NCBI GenBank assembly: GCA_002471015.1
Contig: DKPB01000041.1
Location: 1-33,757 of the forward strand
Reading direction: 5' to 3'
DNA: 33,757 nucleotides
DNA from: Stenotrophomonas sp. UBA7346
GTDB lineage: Bacteria; Pseudomonadota; Gammaproteobacteria; Xanthomonadales; Xanthomonadaceae
The notes under the pieces are model-generated. The model searched no databases. It was not told the origin of the DNA and saw only the letters and a program-made list of their open reading frames with translations. Of this stretch, positions 23,858 through 32,085 are shown in pieces. The position numbers and the translations under genes were made by a program. Positions within the stretch are counted from its first letter, which is position 1, and each line of letters begins with the position of its first letter.

Positions 23858-26101
23858 TTAGAACTCGTGCCAATCACCACCATTGACCACGCGCGCAACC
23901 GGTTGAATTGCCAGCTTTGCAGGTGCCCGGCGAACACGATGGGCAGCCATGGGAGCCGCAGTCTTCGCCGGCAGCGGTTGGGTTGGAGCGTGGGTCAACT
24001 GTTGTTCCAGTTGGAAGGCGGCGACAGCAGCGGTCAACTGTGCGGCCTGTTCTTCCATGGCGCGGGCGGCGGCCGTGGCTTCCTCGACCAGGGCGGCGTT
24101 CTGCTGGGTGGTTTCATCCATCTGCATCACGGTCTGGTTGACCTGTTCGATGCCGGCGGATTGTTCCTGCGAGGCGGCGGAGATCTCGGCCATGATGTCG
24201 TTGACGCGTTGTACCGAGCCGACGATCTCCCCCATTGTGCTGCCTGCCTGATGGACCAGCGCCGAGCCTTCGCCCACCTTGCCGACCGAGTCCTGGATCA
24301 GGTCCTTGATCTCCTTGGCGGCCGACGCCGAGCGCTGGGCCAGGGTACGGACTTCGCTGGCCACCACCGCGAAACCGCGACCCTGCTCACCGGCACGGGC
24401 GGCTTCCACGGCGGCGTTCAAGGCCAGGATGTTGGTCTGGAACGCAATGCCATCAATGACGCTGATGATGTCCGCGATCTTCTTCGACGAGGCTTCGATG
24501 TCACCCATGGTGGTGACGACCTGTTCGACCACGGCGCCACCGCGACTGGCAACGTCATGTGCACCGCTGGCCAGTTGGTTGGCCTGGCGTGCGTGTTCGG
24601 CGTTCTGGCGCACCGTGGAGGTCAGCTCCTCCATCGACGCAGCGGTTTCTTCCAGATTGGCGGCCTGCTGCTCGGTACGCCGTGACAGGTCGTTGTTGCC
24701 CGTGGCTATCTCGCTGGCGGCCAGATTGATCGCCGAGGCCGCGTGCTGGATGCGGCCAACGATGCCGGTGAGCTGGTCCACGGTGGCGTCGGCATCATCG
24801 CGCATGCGGGCAAACACGCCGTGGAATTCACCCTGCATGCGCACGGTCAGATCGCCGCGGGCAATGGCCTGCAGCACGGTGGACACTTCGCGCAGGTTGC
24901 CATCGGTGGTGTCCATCAACTGGTTCAGGCCGCCGACCATGTCGCGGAAATCGTGTTGGTAGGCCTCGGTATCGCCCCGCAGGGTGAAGTCACCGTGGGC
25001 GGCGGCGGTGGCCAAGCGTTTGATCTCGCTGTTTATCGCCGACAGGCTGGCCTTGACTGCATCCACGGTGTCGGTCATGCCAGCCTTTTCAGCGGGCAGC
25101 CGCTCGATGTCATGCGACAGGTCGCCATTTGCATACTGCCGGATGATGCCCAGTACGTGCAGTGTCAGCTGGACGTGCGAAGCTACCAGGGCGTTGCTTT
25201 CCTTGACCATCACGCCATAGTCGCCCGGGAACGCAAGCTCGTCCATGCGATGGCTGATGTAGCCCGCATCATGTTGCTGCGCCATCTCGCGCTGGGCAGC
25301 GATCACCGCCTGCAGCTGCGTCTGCATGCGCTGCATCGATGACAACAACTTGCCCACTTCATCCTTTCGGGAAGTGCCGATGCGGCGGTCGAGCTTGCCG
25401 GCGGCCACGTCATCGGCCACCCGCACTGCCTCTTCCAAGGGGACCATGATGGCGCGGATGATGGCCCAGGCCAGGCCCGCGGCAGCCAGCAACGCCAGCG
25501 CGATGCCGATGATGATCGCCAGCACGGAGCGCGACTGTGCGTGCTGCGAGGCGGCGGTCTGCCTGGCCAGTTGGGCCTGGTTGTACTGCGACAACTGCTT
25601 GAGCTGGTCGAACAGTGCACGGCGTGCCTTGCGCGACTCATCGCTGGAAATGATGCGGGCGGTATCAAAATCGTCGCTGGCGATCGCTGCGGCGATACGC
25701 TCATGCGCGTTGAAATAGGCGGCACGGTATTGTTTCACCTTCTCGTACATCGCCAGCTCTTCGGCGCTGCTTGCCACTTCGATGTCGTCGTAGGCTTTTT
25801 CCGCAGCAGTGATCAGGGCATGGGTGTCGCGCAGGCGCTTGTCGTAGTCGGCGAGCTGCGCAGCGTCGCCCTGATAGCTCAGCTGGGCCTGCTCGTAGGT
25901 GCGGTACTCGCCGAGCTGTGCGCGCATCTCCCCCAGCGCCTGCACGGCTGGCATCCAGTTGTGGTCCACGGCCTCGATCTGGCTGCTGGCCAGGCTCATG
26001 CGCCAAAGGGCGAACACGCCCAGCAGCAGCGTGAACAAGCCGGTGATGCAGAACGCGAAAACCAGCTTGCGCGTGATGGATAGATTTCTGAACCAGTTCA
26101 T
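23858..26101 (-). CDS. Methyl-accepting chemotaxis protein, 4-helix-bundle type with serial HAMP segments (MCP 4)
   Basis: 747 residues; the ATG at 26101 has GGAGG 8 bases upstream. Architecture copies MCP 3: first helix about 12-31 (LVFAFCITGLFTLLLGVFAL), helical periplasmic domain (about 33-190, WMPAVQALGEMRAQLGEYR), second helix about 190-212, HAMP (ADDVAAGKLDRRIGTSRKDE), shared RFPGDYG-like element (here FPGDYGVMV), further HAMP-like segments (ANGDLSHDIERLPAEK, HGDFTLRGDTEAYQHDF, ARGDLTVRMQGEFHGVF), and the signalling hairpin IDGIAFQTNILALNAAVE. The tail ends in DWHEF, a CheR-tether-type pentapeptide. It lies downstream of cheA but is set off by ~330 bases with its own FliA-type promoter, and is closed by a strong terminator. 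MCP 3 and MCP 4 look like a tandem duplication. Confidence 0.95.
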   Translation of the reverse strand: MNWFRNLSITRKLVFAFCITGLFTLLLGVFALWRMSLASSQIEAVDHNWMPAVQALGEMRAQLGEYRTYEQAQLSYQGDAAQLADYDKRLRDTHALITAAEKAYDDIEVASSAEELAMYEKVKQYRAAYFNAHERIAAAIASDDFDTARIISSDESRKARRALFDQLKQLSQYNQAQLARQTAASQHAQSRSVLAIIIGIALALLAAAGLAWAIIRAIMVPLEEAVRVADDVAAGKLDRRIGTSRKDEVGKLLSSMQRMQTQLQAVIAAQREMAQQHDAGYISHRMDELAFPGDYGVMVKESNALVASHVQLTLHVLGIIRQYANGDLSHDIERLPAEKAGMTDTVDAVKASLSAINSEIKRLATAAAHGDFTLRGDTEAYQHDFRDMVGGLNQLMDTTDGNLREVSTVLQAIARGDLTVRMQGEFHGVFARMRDDADATVDQLTGIVGRIQHAASAINLAASEIATGNNDLSRRTEQQAANLEETAASMEELTSTVRQNAEHARQANQLASGAHDVASRGGAVVEQVVTTMGDIEASSKKIADIISVIDGIAFQTNILALNAAVEAARAGEQGRGFAVVASEVRTLAQRSASAAKEIKDLIQDSVGKVGEGSALVHQAGSTMGEIVGSVQRVNDIMAEISAASQEQSAGIEQVNQTVMQMDETTQQNAALVEEATAAARAMEEQAAQLTAAVAAFQLEQQLTHAPTQPLPAKTAAPMAAHRVRRAPAKLAIQPVARVVNGGDWHEF

Positions 26102-26212
26102 TGCGAACGCCTCCGATGGCGTGCAGGTAGTGCCGCAGCCGCAGGTCGCGGGCGGGATCGAGAAGGGCCGAAATGGGCCGTGGCGAAGTCTTGCGTACCG
26201 TCTTGGTCAGCG

Positions 26213-26239
26213 GTATCGGCGCGATGGCGGTGGTTCTTA
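26213..26239 (-). promoter_or_regulatory. FliA-type promoter of MCP 4
   Basis: Minus strand TAAGAACC, 11 bases, GCCGATAC. The -10 matches at seven of eight; the -35 keeps only TAA of the consensus. It lies 112 bases upstream of the start codon. Confidence 0.65.
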
Positions 26240-26428
26240 AGCGTTTATTGCAGGCTTGGGTAAGGCGTTTTTGCCAAGCGCGCTGCACAGCGACTTCAGG
26301 CTGGCGTGTGGAGCAACTGCAGGAGGGGTGCGCCTATGCGCTCGCGCCCTGCGCCGTTGCTACAGGGCAGGGCGCAGCGGGCTTGGAAAGTGGGCGTCGC
26401 GGCTTTCGCCGCTTCTGCCACGGGCAGG
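26240..26428. other. Gap between cheA and MCP 4 promoter
   Basis: No gene supported. A hairpin with 9-bp arms (GCGCCCTGC at 26344-26352, GCAGGGCGC at 26367-26375) and a 14-base loop could terminate cheA transcription, but no T-run follows. Confidence 0.4.
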
Positions 26429-28396
26429 TCAGGCGGCCTGCGGGGCGCGCAGCGAACGCACCAGGCCCCCGATATCGACGATCAGGGCGACCCGGCCGTC
26501 ACCCAGGATGGTGGCACCAGACACGCCACTGATGCGGCGGTAGTTGTTCTCGATGTTCTTGACCACAACCTGCTGCTGGCCCAGCAGTTCGTCCACTTCC
26601 AGGGCGATCTTCTGGCCATCGCCTTCCACCACGACCACCAACGGATCGGAAGTGGCATTGCCGGGGTAGCCGTAGTAGTCGCCCAGCGACAGGATCGGCA
26701 GGTATTCGCCGCGGACCCTTAGTACGCGACCTTCGCCGGCCATCGTGCGGATGTCGTCGGCCTGCGGCTGCAAGGCTTCCAGCACGTAGGCCAATGGCAG
26801 GATCAGGGTTTCACCGGCCACCGATACCGTCATGCCATCGAGGATGGCCAGGGTCAGCGGCAGCCGGATCAATACGCGGGTGCCGGCACCGGTGCGGCTT
26901 TCCAGCTGCACTTCGCCGCCCAGGGCCTGGATGTTGCGGCGTACGACGTCCATGCCAACGCCACGACCGGACAGATCGGTGACTGCATCGGCGGTGGAGA
27001 AGCCCGGCTGGAAGATCAGGTCCCAGACCTGCGCGTCGGTCGGGCTGTCGGGAATGCTGATGCCGCGCTCGCTGGCCTTGGCCAGGATCTTGTCGCGGTT
27101 GAGGCCGCGGCCGTCATCGCTGACCTCGATCACGATATGGCCGCCCTGGTGTGACGCGGCCAGGGTGATGGTGCCGGTTTCGTCCTTGCCGGCCTCGCGG
27201 CGGACATCCGGCATCTCCAGCCCGTGATCGATGGAGTTGCGTACCAGGTGGACCAGTGGGTCGGCGATTTTCTCGATCAGGCCCTTGTCCAGCTCGGTAC
27301 CTTCGCCGATGGTGCGCAGGCGCACCTGCTTGCCGAGGCGGCTGGACAGGTCGCGGACCAGGCGGGGGAAGCGACGGAACACCGCGTCCACCGGCAACAT
27401 CCGCACGCCGATGACGGCCTCCTGCAGGTCACGGGTATTGCGTTCCAGCAGATCCAGGCCCGCGAACAGGCGCTCAGCATGCACCGGGTCCAGGCCGCCG
27501 GACACCTGCTTGAGCATGGCCTGGGTAATGACCAGCTCACCGACCAGGTTGATCAGTGCGTCCACCTTGTCCACGGTGACGCGGATGGAGGTTTCGGCGT
27601 CGTGATTGTTGCCTGTTGCCGCCTTCGCGGGCTCGGCGGTGGCGGCAGTGACGGCGGCGGCTGTGGGCTCAGGGGCTGTTACCGCCAGGCTGGGCGGGGC
27701 GGCCGGGCGGATGTCGAGTTCGCAGTCGTCGACCACCCAGGCAAACGTGTCTTCGATGCGGCTGCGCGGCACCTTGCCAACCAGGCCCAGATCCCAGGCC
27801 AGGTAGGCTTCCAGCGGATCCAACTGCTCGAAGCCAGGCAACCGCTCCATGCGCGGCTCCACATGCAACGCACCCAGGGTTTCCAGTTCACGGATGATGC
27901 GCAGCGGATCATTGCCGCTCATGAACAGTGAAGGGGCAGGTACAAAGCCGATCTGCCAGGCGTCCGGTGTTTCGTCCTGCTTGGCCGCTGCCGCGGCGAC
28001 GGGGGCAGTGCCTGCCAGCACCGCCTGCAGACGGTCGGTGACGACCTTGACGGCCGCCGGGTCGGCTGCCTGGCCATGCTCGGCCTCGCGCAGCAGGGCG
28101 CGCAGCACGTCCACCGATGCAAGCATGGCGTCGACCGCGGTGCTTTCCAGGGCGCGCTTGCCGGCGCGCAGCTCGTCCAGCAGGGTTTCCAGCACGTGGG
28201 TCAGCGCGGCGATCGCCTCGAAGCCGAACGTGCCGGCGCCGCCCTTGATCGAGTGGGCGGCACGGAACACCGAGTTGATGACTTCCGGGTCCTGCACGCC
28301 GTCTTCCAGCGCTAGCAGCCCAGCTTCCATCGCATCCAGCCCTTCGCGGCTTTCCTCGAAGAAGGTGGCGTGGAAACGTTGCAGGTCCATGCTCAT
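26429..28396 (-). CDS. cheA: Chemotaxis histidine kinase CheA (complete copy)
   Basis: 655 residues. P1/Hpt domain with His48 in RAAHSIKGGAGTFGF; a P2-like segment (about 145-235, DAWQIGFVPAPSLFMSG, LRIIRELETLGA); a linker rich in Ala/Thr; P3 dimerisation (VDALINLVGELVITQ); P4 kinase with N-box LVHLVRNSIDHGLE, DDGRGLNRD and GRGVGMDVVRRN; P5 CheW-like domain ending GATILGDGRVALIVDIGGL. All catalytic boxes are intact. CheA phosphorylates CheY and CheB in response to receptor state. The ATG at 28396 is used; the next in-frame ATG is two codons later. It follows cheY by 36 bases and belongs with the STAS gene to one unit. A second cheA (33041-33757, partial) lies upstream of motC, so the island encodes two kinases. 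Confidence 0.96.
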   Translation of the reverse strand: MSMDLQRFHATFFEESREGLDAMEAGLLALEDGVQDPEVINSVFRAAHSIKGGAGTFGFEAIAALTHVLETLLDELRAGKRALESTAVDAMLASVDVLRALLREAEHGQAADPAAVKVVTDRLQAVLAGTAPVAAAAAKQDETPDAWQIGFVPAPSLFMSGNDPLRIIRELETLGALHVEPRMERLPGFEQLDPLEAYLAWDLGLVGKVPRSRIEDTFAWVVDDCELDIRPAAPPSLAVTAPEPTAAAVTAATAEPAKAATGNNHDAETSIRVTVDKVDALINLVGELVITQAMLKQVSGGLDPVHAERLFAGLDLLERNTRDLQEAVIGVRMLPVDAVFRRFPRLVRDLSSRLGKQVRLRTIGEGTELDKGLIEKIADPLVHLVRNSIDHGLEMPDVRREAGKDETGTITLAASHQGGHIVIEVSDDGRGLNRDKILAKASERGISIPDSPTDAQVWDLIFQPGFSTADAVTDLSGRGVGMDVVRRNIQALGGEVQLESRTGAGTRVLIRLPLTLAILDGMTVSVAGETLILPLAYVLEALQPQADDIRTMAGEGRVLRVRGEYLPILSLGDYYGYPGNATSDPLVVVVEGDGQKIALEVDELLGQQQVVVKNIENNYRRISGVSGATILGDGRVALIVDIGGLVRSLRAPQAA

Positions 28397-28432
28397 GGCG
28401 CGGTATCCGATCGGGTGGGGCAGGTGGGCGTA

Positions 28433-28798
28433 TCAGCCCAGGACTTTCTGTACGGTGGCGACCAGCTGTTCCGGGTTGAACGGCTTGACCAGCCAGCCGG
28501 TGGCACCGGCAGCCTTGCCCTCGGATTTCTTGTCGGCGGCGGACTCGGTGGTGAGCATCAGCATCGGGGTGAACTTGTAGTCCGGCAGCTGGCGTAGTTC
28601 GCGGATCAGCGAGATGCCGTCCATGTTCGGCATGTTGACGTCGGTGACCACCGCGTTGAAGCGCTGGCCCTTGGCGCGGCCCAAGGCCACGGCGCCATCT
28701 TCGGCTTCTTCAACCGAAAAGCCGGCCGAGGTGAGGGCGAATGCGACCATCTGGCGCATCGACGCCGAGTCATCCACCACCAGGATTCGTGCGCTCAT
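28433..28798 (-). CDS. cheY: CheY-type single-domain response regulator
   Basis: 121 residues, one receiver domain: acidic pair in LVVDDSASMRQ, phospho-acceptor Asp53 in VVTDVNMPNMDG, Thr83/84 in MLTTES, and Lys106 in WLVKPF. The PNMDG loop, KKSEG and GATGWLVKPF follow the CheY pattern found beside STAS and CheA genes. The ATG overlaps the stop of the STAS gene as ATGA, and cheA begins 36 bases downstream. Whether it binds the flagellar switch or acts as a phosphate sink for the second CheA cannot be told from sequence. No cheZ, cheC or cheX phosphatase gene is present in the window. Confidence 0.94.
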   Translation of the reverse strand: MSARILVVDDSASMRQMVAFALTSAGFSVEEAEDGAVALGRAKGQRFNAVVTDVNMPNMDGISLIRELRQLPDYKFTPMLMLTTESAADKKSEGKAAGATGWLVKPFNPEQLVATVQKVLG

Positions 28799-29103
28799 GC
28801 AGCGTTCTCCACAGATTTCAATGTGTCAGGGGTTGCTTCCAGGCCAAGGGCCTGGAGGACACCGAGCAGGCGCGCGGCGTCACGGAAGGTATCGGTAACA
28901 TTGTCGAAGACGGTGCCGTGCCCGGCCTGGCGCCGCGCCAGCACGAAGGCGCACAGCACCTGCATGGCGGCGGTGTGCACGCGGCTGACCTGGCCGGCGT
29001 CCAGCCGCAGTTCCCCGGCCTGGGCCAGGTGCGGGGCCAGTTGTTGCTTCAGGTCGCTGGTGGACTCGATACCGAGATCCTGCGACAGGGCCACAGTGCT
29101 CAT
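28795..29103 (-). CDS. STAS-domain protein of chemotaxis operon
   Basis: 102 residues forming a STAS (anti-sigma-factor-antagonist-like) domain: LGIESTSDLKQQLAPHLAQA, GELRLDAGQVSRVHTAAMQV, LCAFVLARRQ and the final LGLE helix. In classic SpoIIAA the phosphorylated residue is Ser in a D-S motif; here the corresponding turn reads VHTAAMQ, so a Thr could serve, or the protein may be non-phosphorylated like MlaB-type members. The start at 29103 has GGAG 5 bases upstream; a TTG at 29118 is the alternative. It overlaps cheY as ATGA. STAS genes next to cheY-cheA occur in several chemotaxis clusters, but their role is poorly known. A near-perfect FliA promoter lies 31 bases upstream. Confidence 0.88.
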   Translation of the reverse strand: MSTVALSQDLGIESTSDLKQQLAPHLAQAGELRLDAGQVSRVHTAAMQVLCAFVLARRQAGHGTVFDNVTDTFRDAARLLGVLQALGLEATPDTLKSVENAA

Positions 29104-29133
29104 CGTTGCTCCGGACAAACGTTACTGGGAGGG

Positions 29134-29160
29134 ATAGCGGCGCTCACGCGGGTAACTTTA
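29134..29160 (-). promoter_or_regulatory. FliA (sigma-28) promoter of STAS-cheY-cheA
   Basis: Minus strand TAAAGTTA, 11 bases, GCCGCTAT. The -35 matches seven of eight consensus bases; the -10 matches six of eight. Located 31 bases upstream of the STAS start codon. Confidence 0.82.
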
Positions 29161-29345
29161 GGGAGACGATTGATAGTGTTAACTACGGCACACTCCTGCT
29201 GCGGGCCGCAGATGGCAGCCTTCCCGGCCTTCCCCCAGGCTGCGCCGAATGTATCGCCTGAACCCGCCCCCTGCAGGAGGCTGCGCACCGCTCGCGCCGC
29301 TGGCATGAGAGGAGGACGCCGGGTCTGTGCAAGCGGTGCTTGCGA

Positions 29346-30362
29346 TCACTGCAGCAGGCGGGTGGCGTCGAGCAGGATCATCGGTTGCGCACCCAGGCGG
29401 GCGACCCCGCGGAAAAGTTCGTTGGATATCTGGCAGATGCGTGCGGTGTCCGGGGGCTCTATCTGCGAATCGGTGAGGCTGGCCACGTCTTCCACCGCCG
29501 ACACGCGCAGGCCCAGGGTTTCGCCGTTCTCCTCCAGCACCACGATGCGGGTCTGGCCATCCTCTGCGGAGCTGGCCATGCCCAGGTGGGTGCACAGGTC
29601 CATCACCGGCACGACCTGGCCGCGCAGGTTCATGATGCCCAGCATCGAAGCACCAGTGCCGCGCAACGCCAGCAACGGCACCGGCAATACCACTTCCTGC
29701 ACCTTCAGCAATTCCAGCGCATAGGTCTGCTGGCCACAGCGCAGGCGCAGCCAGCGCGAGGCGCGCTCGCTGGCGCGGCGTTGGTGTGCGGTCGGCGTAG
29801 GCGGGCGCTGGGCCTGTGCCTGCAGTTCCTGCCAGCTGGTGGGGCGCACGGCGAGCGCTGGGTGGGAGCGCGGTGCCACTGACGGCGCCGGTCGCCCTGC
29901 GGCAACCTCGAAGGCTGCCTGCAGGCTGGGCGTGTCGCTGTGCGCCATGCCGCTGCTTTCGGCGGCGCTGGCCTCGTAGATCACTTCGTCGGGAAGGTCG
30001 TCCCAGGTGGGTTCGCGGCCCTGCTTGGCGGCAAGCGCCGCAGCGTGCGCATCGTCGAAGGCGGCCTGCAGCGCATCACTGTCAGCGGGTACGGCAACGG
30101 GTTTGCTGGTGGTGGCGTCCGCCCCGGCCAGCGCGGCCTCAAATGCGGCTTCCTGCTCGGGCGTGTCGCCGGGCACCAAGGTTGAGGCAGGAGCGACGGC
30201 CTTGGCTGCCTCAATTTCGGCCAGCGCCGCTTCGAAGGCGGCTTCCAGCTCTGGCGTATCACCAGGTACGGCAGCTGCTACCGGCGTTGGCGGTGCGGCC
30301 GCAGGAACCGCTTCAAGCAGCAGTTCGCCCAAGTAGTCATCCAGCACATCGTTGCTGCTCAT
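29346..30362 (-). CDS. ParP-like CheW-domain protein with repeat linker
   Basis: 338 residues. A short conserved-looking N-terminus (SSNDVLDDYLGELLLEAV) is followed by a low-complexity acidic/Ala-rich linker (about 20-190) holding four copies of a motif like PGDTPELEAAFEAALA, at about residues 32-49, 63-80, 91-108 and 142-156. The C-terminal ~140 residues are a CheW-like domain: LRLRCGQQTYALELLKVQE, GIMNLRGQVVPVMDL and LGAQPMILLDATRLL. Its ATG overlaps the parA stop as ATGA, matching the ParC-ParP gene pair, where ParP links the chemotaxis array to the polar ParC ATPase. I take it as a ParP-like protein; the repeats are unusual and unexplained. It is the last gene of the motC-motD-parA unit; the next gene downstream has its own promoter. 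Confidence 0.85.
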   Translation of the reverse strand: MSSNDVLDDYLGELLLEAVPAAAPPTPVAAAVPGDTPELEAAFEAALAEIEAAKAVAPASTLVPGDTPEQEAAFEAALAGADATTSKPVAVPADSDALQAAFDDAHAAALAAKQGREPTWDDLPDEVIYEASAAESSGMAHSDTPSLQAAFEVAAGRPAPSVAPRSHPALAVRPTSWQELQAQAQRPPTPTAHQRRASERASRWLRLRCGQQTYALELLKVQEVVLPVPLLALRGTGASMLGIMNLRGQVVPVMDLCTHLGMASSAEDGQTRIVVLEENGETLGLRVSAVEDVASLTDSQIEPPDTARICQISNELFRGVARLGAQPMILLDATRLLQ

Positions 30363-31141
30363 GCCGCGCGCTCCAGCTGCGCGGCCTCGTCGGCCAGCAA
30401 CCAATCCAGGGCGCGGCGGTAGGCGGCCATGCCGCGTCCCGGATAATCGTCGCCCAGCAGCGGTACGGTGAGCGCCGCGGGGTTGCAGATGCGGGTGTCC
30501 ACCGGGATGGCATCTTCCCAGACGCGTTGGCCGTGGGTGTCCTGCATCAGCTTGAGGGTCTCGTTGCCAGCGCGGGTGCGACGGTCGAACAGGGTTGGCA
30601 ACACCGAGATCGGCAGCGGGCGCTTGCGCGAGCGCTCAACCATTTCGCCGGTGCGGACCATGCCATCCAGGCCATGCAGTGCCAGTGGTTCGGCCTGGGT
30701 GGGGATGATCAGGCGATCGGCAGCAGCCAGCGCGTTGATCATCAGCAGGCCCAACGTGGGAGCACAGTCGAGCAGGATGTAGTCGTGGTGCTCGCCGTGG
30801 CGTGCCAAGGCCTGCTGCAGGGCAAGGCCGAGGCCCGGTTGGTTGGCGCTACGGCGCTCCAGCGTCGCCAGCGAGGCTTGCGCGCACAGGTAATCCAGAC
30901 CGGGGATGGCACTGTTGCGGCTGAGTTCGGCGATGGCGTGGGGCGGGGTGGCGAACAGCTCCTGGACGCCCTGCGGCACTGGCTCCAGCGCAACACCAAA
31001 GGCACGGGTCAGCGAGGCGTGCGGGTCCAGATCGATCAGCAGTACCTTGTAGCCTCGCGCGGCCAGGCCGCGGCCCAGCGACAGCGTGGTTGTGGTCTTG
31101 CCGACGCCACCCTTCTGATTGGCAATGGCCCAGGTACGCAT
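30359..31141 (-). CDS. parC: ParA/Soj-family ATPase, ParC-like chemotaxis localisation factor
   Basis: 260 residues. Deviant Walker A KGGVGKTT (10-17) with the signature lysine, Walker A' region LLIDLDPHASLT, Walker B-type YILLDCAPTLG, and downstream RTRAGNE. The family segregates plasmids or chromosomes; members lying between motD and a CheW-domain gene position chemosensory arrays at the flagellated pole (ParC of Vibrio and Pseudomonas). The start ATG shares one base with the motD stop (TGATG), and the stop overlaps the next gene as ATGA, so expression is coupled with the motor gene. The ParC symbol is by context; ParA would be the general name. Confidence 0.9.
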   Translation of the reverse strand: MRTWAIANQKGGVGKTTTTLSLGRGLAARGYKVLLIDLDPHASLTRAFGVALEPVPQGVQELFATPPHAIAELSRNSAIPGLDYLCAQASLATLERRSANQPGLGLALQQALARHGEHHDYILLDCAPTLGLLMINALAAADRLIIPTQAEPLALHGLDGMVRTGEMVERSRKRPLPISVLPTLFDRRTRAGNETLKLMQDTHGQRVWEDAIPVDTRICNPAALTVPLLGDDYPGRGMAAYRRALDWLLADEAAQLERAA

Positions 31142-32082
31142 CAGTGAACTCCTTCAATTACTGCCGGTACACCGGCATTGGCAGTGCCTGCCGTGCTGCC
31201 GCCGCCGCTCGGCGCCGGCTCCTCCGCACTGGCGGTGGCACTGGCAGGCAGGCTTGCGGCGCCGGCCTGGTCGGCCAGGATGATGACCATCACCCGGCGG
31301 TTGCGGTTGCGCCCGGCCGCCGCGTCATTGCTTTCGCGGGGGCGGAACTCGCCATAGCCCACCATCGCCAGGCGCTGCGGTTGCACGCCGTGGTCGGCAA
31401 ACAGATGCACGACGCTGGCGGCGCGGGCTGCGGACAATTCCCAGTTGGACGGGAACTGCGCGGTGGCGATGGGCAGGTTGTCGGTATGGCCTTCCACGCG
31501 CACCCCATTGGGCGCGTCCAGCAACACATCGGCCAGTTTGCCCAGGGTGTCACGGGCGTTGGCGTCGAGGGCGGCCGAACCGGTGCCGAACAGGATGTCG
31601 CTGTTGATCTCCACTTCGATCCACAGTTCGGTGCGGCGCACGGTGATCACACCCTGCTTCACCAGCGGTGCCAGCGCTTCGCTCAGGCGGTTGGCGATCT
31701 GCCCGAGCTGGCGCTCGGCGCGTTCCAGTTGCTCGCGGTTATGGGCCGAGACCGGCATGCGCATATGCGATGCCATCGATGGCAGCTGGGTAGGGTCGGC
31801 CATGGCACCACCGGTCATGCTGGGTGAGCGGATCACCGACGGAGTGTCGTGGCCGCCACCCTGGATCTGCATGTTGCCTACCTGTACCTGGGTGATGGTA
31901 CGCGGCGCGCCGCCGAAGGCAGTGGTCAGGGCATCGGCCATGACCCGGTACTTGCCCTCGTTCAATGAGGAAATGGCATACATGACCACGAAGAAGGCGA
32001 GCAGCAGGGTCATCAGGTCGGCATAGGGGATGGCCCATGCTTCGTGGTTGGCGTGCTCTTCGTGGTGCTTGCGACGGGCCAT
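31141..32082 (-). CDS. motD: Flagellar motor stator protein MotD
   Basis: 313 residues of the MotB/PomB family. The N-terminal membrane helix (about 16-38) contains the essential proton-path Asp22 in PYADLMTLLLAFFVVMYA. A linker precedes the OmpA/MotB peptidoglycan-binding domain (about 155-280): VEINSDILFGTGSAAL, VRVEGHTDNLPI, FPSNWELSAARAASV, GRNRNRRVMVII. MotD pairs with MotC to form a second stator set in Pseudomonas-type motors. The start at 32082 lies 3 bases after the motC stop. The C-terminal ~30 residues are Ala/Ser/Gly-rich and probably disordered. MotD lengths vary; this one is within the known range. Confidence 0.95.
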   Translation of the reverse strand: MARRKHHEEHANHEAWAIPYADLMTLLLAFFVVMYAISSLNEGKYRVMADALTTAFGGAPRTITQVQVGNMQIQGGGHDTPSVIRSPSMTGGAMADPTQLPSMASHMRMPVSAHNREQLERAERQLGQIANRLSEALAPLVKQGVITVRRTELWIEVEINSDILFGTGSAALDANARDTLGKLADVLLDAPNGVRVEGHTDNLPIATAQFPSNWELSAARAASVVHLFADHGVQPQRLAMVGYGEFRPRESNDAAAGRNRNRRVMVIILADQAGAASLPASATASAEEPAPSGGGSTAGTANAGVPAVIEGVH

Positions 32083-32085
32083 GGT

